Below, in pieces: positions 13,907 through 14,323 of a DNA stretch of 14,323 bases. Source of the stretch: JAUWQU01 sp964564285 (GTDB lineage: Bacteria > Planctomycetota > Phycisphaerae > SM23-33). The DNA is taken from NCBI GenBank assembly GCA_964564285.1, contig CAZMBZ010000127.1:1-14323 (forward strand). Reading direction: 5' to 3'. Made by a program: the position numbers and the translations under genes. Below the pieces are notes generated by a model. It was given only the letters and a program-made list of their open reading frames with translations, ran no database searches and was not told the DNA's origin. Positions within the stretch are counted from its first letter, which is position 1; each line of letters opens with the position of its first letter.

Positions 13907-14323
13907 ATGGAAACAGCCTTAAAAGCTCTTAACGGCCTGTGGTTGGTGCTGGGAGACATGTCCCCGTACCTGCTGCTGGGCTTCGCCATTGCCGGGGCAC
14001 TGTCGGTTCTTATATCAGCCCGAACGGTCGAGAGGCATCTCGGCGGGGCGGGTTTCTGGCCGGTGTTCAAGGCGGCCCTTTTCGGCGTTCCTCTGCCGCT
14101 GTGCAGTTGCGGGGTAATTCCCGTGGGCGCATCACTGCGCCGCCAAGGCGCCAGCCGGGGCGCGACGGTCGCGTTCCTTATCTCCACGCCGCAGACCGGT
14201 GTGGATAGCATCATGGTGACGTTCAGCCTGCTCGGGATAACGTTCGCCATCTACCGCCCGGTGGCAGCCCTGATATCCGGCCTGCTCGGCGGATCGCTCG
14301 TGGCCCTGGCGACCAGGGATACC
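13907..14323 (+). CDS. SO_0444/ArsP-type permease, 5' part only
   Basis: N-terminal 139 residues of a membrane permease; the gene runs past the window end. Visible features are a first hydrophobic segment (about 20-36, YLLLGFAIAGALSVLI), the block GVPLPLCSCGVIPVGASLRR (about 60-79), and GASRGATVAFLISTPQTGVDS (about 81-101). These blocks are characteristic of the DUF318/permease family that includes SO_0444-type Cu/Zn efflux proteins and ArsP; Cys66 and Cys68 are candidate metal ligands. The ATG at 13907 is preceded only by a weak GGA, and a small overlapping frame from 13899 (MAKWKQP then stop) is not considered a gene. It lies 65 nt after rubrerythrin on the same strand, so it may join the perR operon. 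The transported metal is not known from sequence. Confidence 0.88.
   Translation, partial: METALKALNGLWLVLGDMSPYLLLGFAIAGALSVLISARTVERHLGGAGFWPVFKAALFGVPLPLCSCGVIPVGASLRRQGASRGATVAFLISTPQTGVDSIMVTFSLLGITFAIYRPVAALISGLLGGSLVALATRDT

Overview
The window looks like chromosomal DNA from a GC-rich member of the Planctomycetota, possibly a Phycisphaerae-like lineage. This is inferred from gene content only. The pointers are an ECF sigma factor coupled to a FecR/LamG membrane protein, two Tat-exported type I sulfatases, Xyl-isomerase-like TIM barrels, and a thioredoxin with a Thr/Pro/Gln-rich linker of the kind common in that phylum. No rRNA, tRNA, CRISPR array or intact insertion sequence was seen. 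TGA is a normal stop here: the sigma factor, dnaB, both genes that meet at 9642-9649 and the isomerase at 2691 all end in it.

Layout. Bases 1-105 hold nothing recognisable. On the minus strand, 106-2357 is a two-gene operon: an ECF sigma factor and, overlapping it by 4 nt, a membrane FecR protein with a C-terminal LamG domain. Divergent from it is a hydroxypyruvate-isomerase-like TIM barrel (2691-3521). This converges on a second sugar isomerase/epimerase (3615-4388, minus) across a strong hairpin. A secreted TlpA-like thioredoxin (4558-5304) and a Tat-exported sulfatase (5374-6948) follow on the plus strand. The replicative helicase dnaB (7330-8733) comes next, after a 381-nt gap with three CCTAGG palindromes exactly 26 bp apart and a promoter with a palindromic spacer. 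After a degenerate repeat tract comes a DUF2238/YjdF-type membrane protein with lower GC3 (9001-9642). It ends 4 nt from a second, minus-strand sulfatase (9647-11113). The gap 11114-11510 holds a possible coding remnant and a weak promoter. A lipoprotein-like gene (11511-12524) follows, broken by an in-frame TGA directly after the signal peptide, and then a strong terminator. The last block is an oxidative-stress/metal cluster: perR with a palindromic operator over its own start codon, rubrerythrin, and the start of an SO_0444/ArsP-type permease that runs off the window.

How the genes may work together. Two sulfatases, two sugar isomerases and a sigma/anti-sigma pair with a carbohydrate-binding-type LamG domain suggest sensing and breakdown of sulfated polysaccharides, but no glycoside hydrolase or transporter is present to prove it. 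The perR-rubrerythrin pair is a classical peroxide-defence unit. No single gene is clearly a new system. The most unusual signals are the TGA-interrupted lipoprotein with three internal repeats, the 26-bp-phased CCTAGG triplet, and the PerR-type operator on the start codon. Compositions and repeat counts were made by eye and are approximate.
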